64,000 bases of DNA from Roseicyclus marinus (GTDB lineage: Bacteria > Pseudomonadota > Alphaproteobacteria > Rhodobacterales > Rhodobacteraceae): the NCBI RefSeq assembly GCF_030163795.1, contig NZ_JASJOF010000003.1:295501-359500 (forward strand). Direction: 5' to 3'. This document shows, in pieces, positions 61,928-64,000 of this stretch. Within the stretch, counting starts at the first letter, position 1. Each line of letters opens with the position of its first letter. Below the pieces are notes generated by a model. The model had not been told where the DNA came from. It made no database searches and saw only the letters and a program-made list of their open reading frames with translations. The translations under genes were made by a program, and so were the position numbers.

Positions 61928-62764
61928 TTGGAGCCCGCGCTGTCCTCCTTCGACCCCTATTCCGCGCGTCCCCCCGTGGGTCTCGCCGCGCCGGTCGGCC
62001 GGTCCTTTGCCAGCGGGCGCGCCGTGCTGGCCCTGATGCTGCGCGAGATGTCGACGCGCTACGGGCGCACGCCGGGCGGCTATATCTGGGCCGTGGCCGA
62101 ACCCGTGGGCGCGTTGATCGTGCTGTCGGTGGTTTTCGCGCTCATGCTGCGCGCCCCGCCCTTGGGCAATTCCTTCCTCCTGTTCTACGCCTCGGGCTAC
62201 CTGCCCTTCACCGTCTATGCGACCATCGCGATGAGCGTTCAGGGCTCCATCACCTTTTCCCGCCCGCTCCTGATGTATCCCGCCGTGTCGTGGATCGACG
62301 CGATCTTTGCCCGGTTCGCGCTGAACCTGCTCACCAGCGTCACCATCATGGCCATCGTCTTGTTCGGGGTGCTGGAATTCACCGAAGCATCAACCAACCT
62401 CGTCTTCGGGCCGATGATCCTCGCCACCCTCCTTGCGGCGCTGCTCGGCCTCGGCATCGGGGTGCTGAATTGCCTTCTGGCGGGGCTCTTCCCGGCCTGG
62501 GGCAATGTCTGGGCCATCATCACGCGCCCGCTGTTCCTGATCGGGGGCGTGATCTTCATCTATGAAAACATGCCCGAGACGGTGCAATCGGTGCTGTGGT
62601 ACCTGCCCTGGATCCATCTCACCGGGATGTTCCGCACCGGGGTCTATCCGACCTATGCGCCCGATTATATCTCGATCCCGCTCGTGATGACCTGGATCAT
62701 GATCCCGCTGGCGCTGGGCCTTTTGCTCCTGCGCCGCCATTATCAGGACATCCTGAACCGATAG
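61928..62764 (+). CDS. kpsM: Capsule-polysaccharide ABC exporter permease (KpsM-like)
   Basis: A ABC-2 type permease with about six membrane helices from residue ~45 onward. Family landmarks are LMLREMSTRYGRTPGGYIWAV and the C-terminal ending IPLALGLLLLRRHYQDILNR. No ATG exists near the conserved start. Candidate starts are TTG 61928 (stated, 278 residues) or TTG 61877 (295 residues), the latter only 24 bases from the divergent kpsE start. With KpsT and KpsE it should export the capsule made by the surface-sugar genes elsewhere in the window. It is convergent with rlmH, 9 bases apart. Confidence 0.83.
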   Translation: MEPALSSFDPYSARPPVGLAAPVGRSFASGRAVLALMLREMSTRYGRTPGGYIWAVAEPVGALIVLSVVFALMLRAPPLGNSFLLFYASGYLPFTVYATIAMSVQGSITFSRPLLMYPAVSWIDAIFARFALNLLTSVTIMAIVLFGVLEFTEASTNLVFGPMILATLLAALLGLGIGVLNCLLAGLFPAWGNVWAIITRPLFLIGGVIFIYENMPETVQSVLWYLPWIHLTGMFRTGVYPTYAPDYISIPLVMTWIMIPLALGLLLLRRHYQDILNR

Positions 62765-62773
62765 GCCGTTTCG

Positions 62774-63244
62774 CTAGGCCCGGTGATACGGCCCGCCCGA
62801 CAGGATCGAGGCTGCGCGGTACATCTGTTCGGCCAGCATCACCCGCACCAGCATATGCGGCCAGACCATCCGCCCCAGCGAAATCGCCAGCCCCGCCTCG
62901 GCCACCAGATCGCGCGCCAATCCGTCCGCGCCGCCGATGCAGATCGCCAGATCGCCCTGCCCGCCATCGCGCAGGCCCGCCATCCGCTCCGCGAACCCGG
63001 GCGAGGTCAACAGCTCCCCCCGCTCGTCCATCACCCACAGCACTGCGCCTTTGGGCAGCGCCCGGCGCAGCAGTTCGGCCTCCGCCGCCATGCCGCCGCC
63101 CTTGCGGTCCTCAACCTCGATCACACCCCCGAGGCTCAGGCCAAGCGCCCGGCCCGTGCGGTCGAACCGTGTCAGGTAATCGTCGATCAACGCGCGTTCG
63201 GGCCCGCCGCGCAGGCGTCCGACGGCGCAAAGATGCACGCGCAA
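62774..63244 (-). CDS. rlmH: 23S rRNA pseudouridine-1915 N3-methyltransferase
   Basis: A 156-residue SPOUT methyltransferase that modifies the ribosomal decoding region. The SAM-binding trefoil-knot segments LAICIGGADGLARDL and SLGRMVWPHMLVRVMLAEQMY are typical, as is the C-terminal GGPYHR. RKGGGMAAEAELL and VLWVMDERGE lie upstream. It follows rsfS by 15 bases in one transcript. The convergent kpsM ends 9 bases away. Confidence 0.95.
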   Translation of the reverse strand: MRVHLCAVGRLRGGPERALIDDYLTRFDRTGRALGLSLGGVIEVEDRKGGGMAAEAELLRRALPKGAVLWVMDERGELLTSPGFAERMAGLRDGGQGDLAICIGGADGLARDLVAEAGLAISLGRMVWPHMLVRVMLAEQMYRAASILSGGPYHRA

Positions 63245-63259
63245 AGCGACCGCGCGCCG

Positions 63260-63682
63260 TTATTGGGCGGCGCCGGTCGGCATCCACATCTTCTCGAGCT
63301 GGTAGAACTCGCGCACCTCGGGGCGGAAGACATGGACGATCACGTCGCCCGCATCGATCAGCACCCAATCGCCGATTTCCTTGCCCTCGATCTTGCAATG
63401 CAGGCCGAACTCTTCCTTCAGTCGCTCGACCAGCTTGTCGGAAATGGCCGCCACCTGTCGCGACGACCGACCCGACGCGATCACCATGAAATCGGCGATC
63501 GAGGATTTGCCGCGCAGGCTGATCTGCACGACTTCTTCGGCCTTGTCGTCATCGAGAGAGGCAAGGATTCGCGCCAGCAGCGCTTCGCTGGTGGGCGCAT
63601 CGGTGTGGGCCTCAGGTGCGGGCCCTCGGGGCGCGGTCTGTGCAACCGCATGGGTTTGTCCGGTCAGGACGGTATCCTCCAT
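63260..63682 (-). CDS. rsfS: Ribosomal silencing factor RsfS
   Basis: A 140-residue RsfS/Iojap protein that binds L14 and keeps ribosomal subunits apart in slow growth. The domain shows VQISLRGKSSIADFMVIASG, then GRSSRQVAAISDKLVERLK, and GDWVLIDAGDVIVHVFRPE. A ~30-residue N-terminal extension precedes it. ATG 63682 follows a GAGGATACC region. It heads the rsfS-rlmH transcript. Confidence 0.93.
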   Translation of the reverse strand: MEDTVLTGQTHAVAQTAPRGPAPEAHTDAPTSEALLARILASLDDDKAEEVVQISLRGKSSIADFMVIASGRSSRQVAAISDKLVERLKEEFGLHCKIEGKEIGDWVLIDAGDVIVHVFRPEVREFYQLEKMWMPTGAAQ

Positions 63683-64000
63683 CTGGATGCGCCTGTGCGA
63701 TCCCGGCGCCGGATGGGACAAAAATAGCATCGCCCGCATGAATTCTCAACGCCGCCGCATCGCAAGACGGGCGGGCGTGGCATCCGCGCTGCCTTGCACC
63801 CATCCCGTTGCCGCGTCCAGACACGAGATATGCGTGGGTCCGCCCAAATCCCGCTCAATACTGGGCATAACGCATATATCTTGGGGATAATCCGCTCATT
63901 TCATCCACATCCTGTGTTGTTTCGTTGACTCAAGGCCCGGACCGCAGGCTAGGATGCGGGTCCAAGCGATGCCCGACGGCAAGGATTCTGCCCATGCGCT
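63683..64000. other. Gene-free region upstream of rsfS, with a possible gene start at the edge
   Basis: About 310 bases without a convincing gene. It must contain the rsfS promoter. Near the right edge AAGGA (63981-63985) lies eight bases before an ATG at 63994, so a plus-strand gene probably begins there and continues outside the window. Nothing else was recognised. Confidence 0.4.

Noticed and set aside
63890-63930. A sequence like a DnaA box (TCATCCACA) near the right edge
   Set aside because: A single imperfect match without an origin context (no clustered boxes, no dnaA/dnaN) is not informative.

Overview
The window is chromosomal DNA from an alphaproteobacterium, most likely a Rhodobacterales (Roseobacter/Rhodobacter group) species. 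The basis is the uniformly high GC, the strong C/G preference at third codon positions, and family content typical of that group: an IalB-family protein, an AnsA-type asparaginase, a lysine-tailed ArgJ, serC followed by serA, and an rsfS/rlmH/gpmI/envC-like/ctpA/rppH gene set. No rRNA, tRNA, CRISPR array, transposase or prophage was found.

Layout. 0-2.9 kb: surface polysaccharide genes (start of galE, an outer-membrane export lipoprotein, a glycosyltransferase). 3.1-5.9 kb: hslO, a CoA-type Nudix hydrolase and cca in one overlapping run. 5.9-10.6 kb: a minus-strand operon with an ABC ATPase, an FtsX permease, a secreted AttH/CrtC-like lipocalin-fold protein and a flavin-binding oxidase. 10.7-12 kb: an alpha/beta hydrolase and a MarR regulator. 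12.3-15.3 kb: serC-serA, with a structured leader, two mirrored hairpins between the genes and a strong terminator. 15.3-19.9 kb: MarR, thiolase, hybrid histidine kinase, asparaginase. 20-24.1 kb: IalB-like protein, rlmN, a 61-residue secreted peptide, and two L,D-transpeptidase-fold proteins around a CAP-domain lipoprotein. 24.2-28.7 kb: an SDR protein, queG, a glutathione transferase, mtgA and a LysR regulator. 28.8-35.6 kb: an OmpA-like protein, GNAT, a molybdopterin-binding-fold protein, map, radC, a PstS-like/OmpA fusion and an unknown Tat-type protein. 35.8-46.7 kb: housekeeping genes (secA, a parvulin isomerase, argJ, mutT, hemH, a methyltransferase, comF, grxC, a MarR, ubiG, pip). 46.6-49.6 kb: a translesion polymerase gene, dnaE2, that lacks its usual 3' end. 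49.6-52.5 kb: an AT-richer islet with a sulfotransferase and a polysaccharide pyruvyl transferase. 52.5-57.1 kb: rppH, ctpA, envC-like, gpmI. 57.2-62.8 kb: a large RTX protein and an ABC capsule exporter (kpsT, kpsE, divergent kpsM). 62.8-63.7 kb: rlmH and rsfS.

Two themes connect distant genes. First, surface polysaccharide functions occur at both ends and in the AT-richer islet: sugar epimerase, glycosyltransferase, outer-membrane export lipoprotein, sulfotransferase, pyruvyl transferase and KpsMTE-like transporter. The RTX/kps block lies between rlmH and gpmI, genes that are usually close together in related bacteria, so it looks like an insertion. Second, cell-envelope maintenance is well represented: two YkuD proteins, MtgA, an EnvC-like protein, CtpA, two OmpA-domain proteins and SecA.

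No clear new defence or mobile system was recognised. The observations most worth follow-up are the truncated dnaE2 with an SOS-box-like upstream site, the AT-richer islet, the serC leader and twin hairpins, the PstS-like/OmpA fusion, and the RTX protein with its internal 135-residue duplication.
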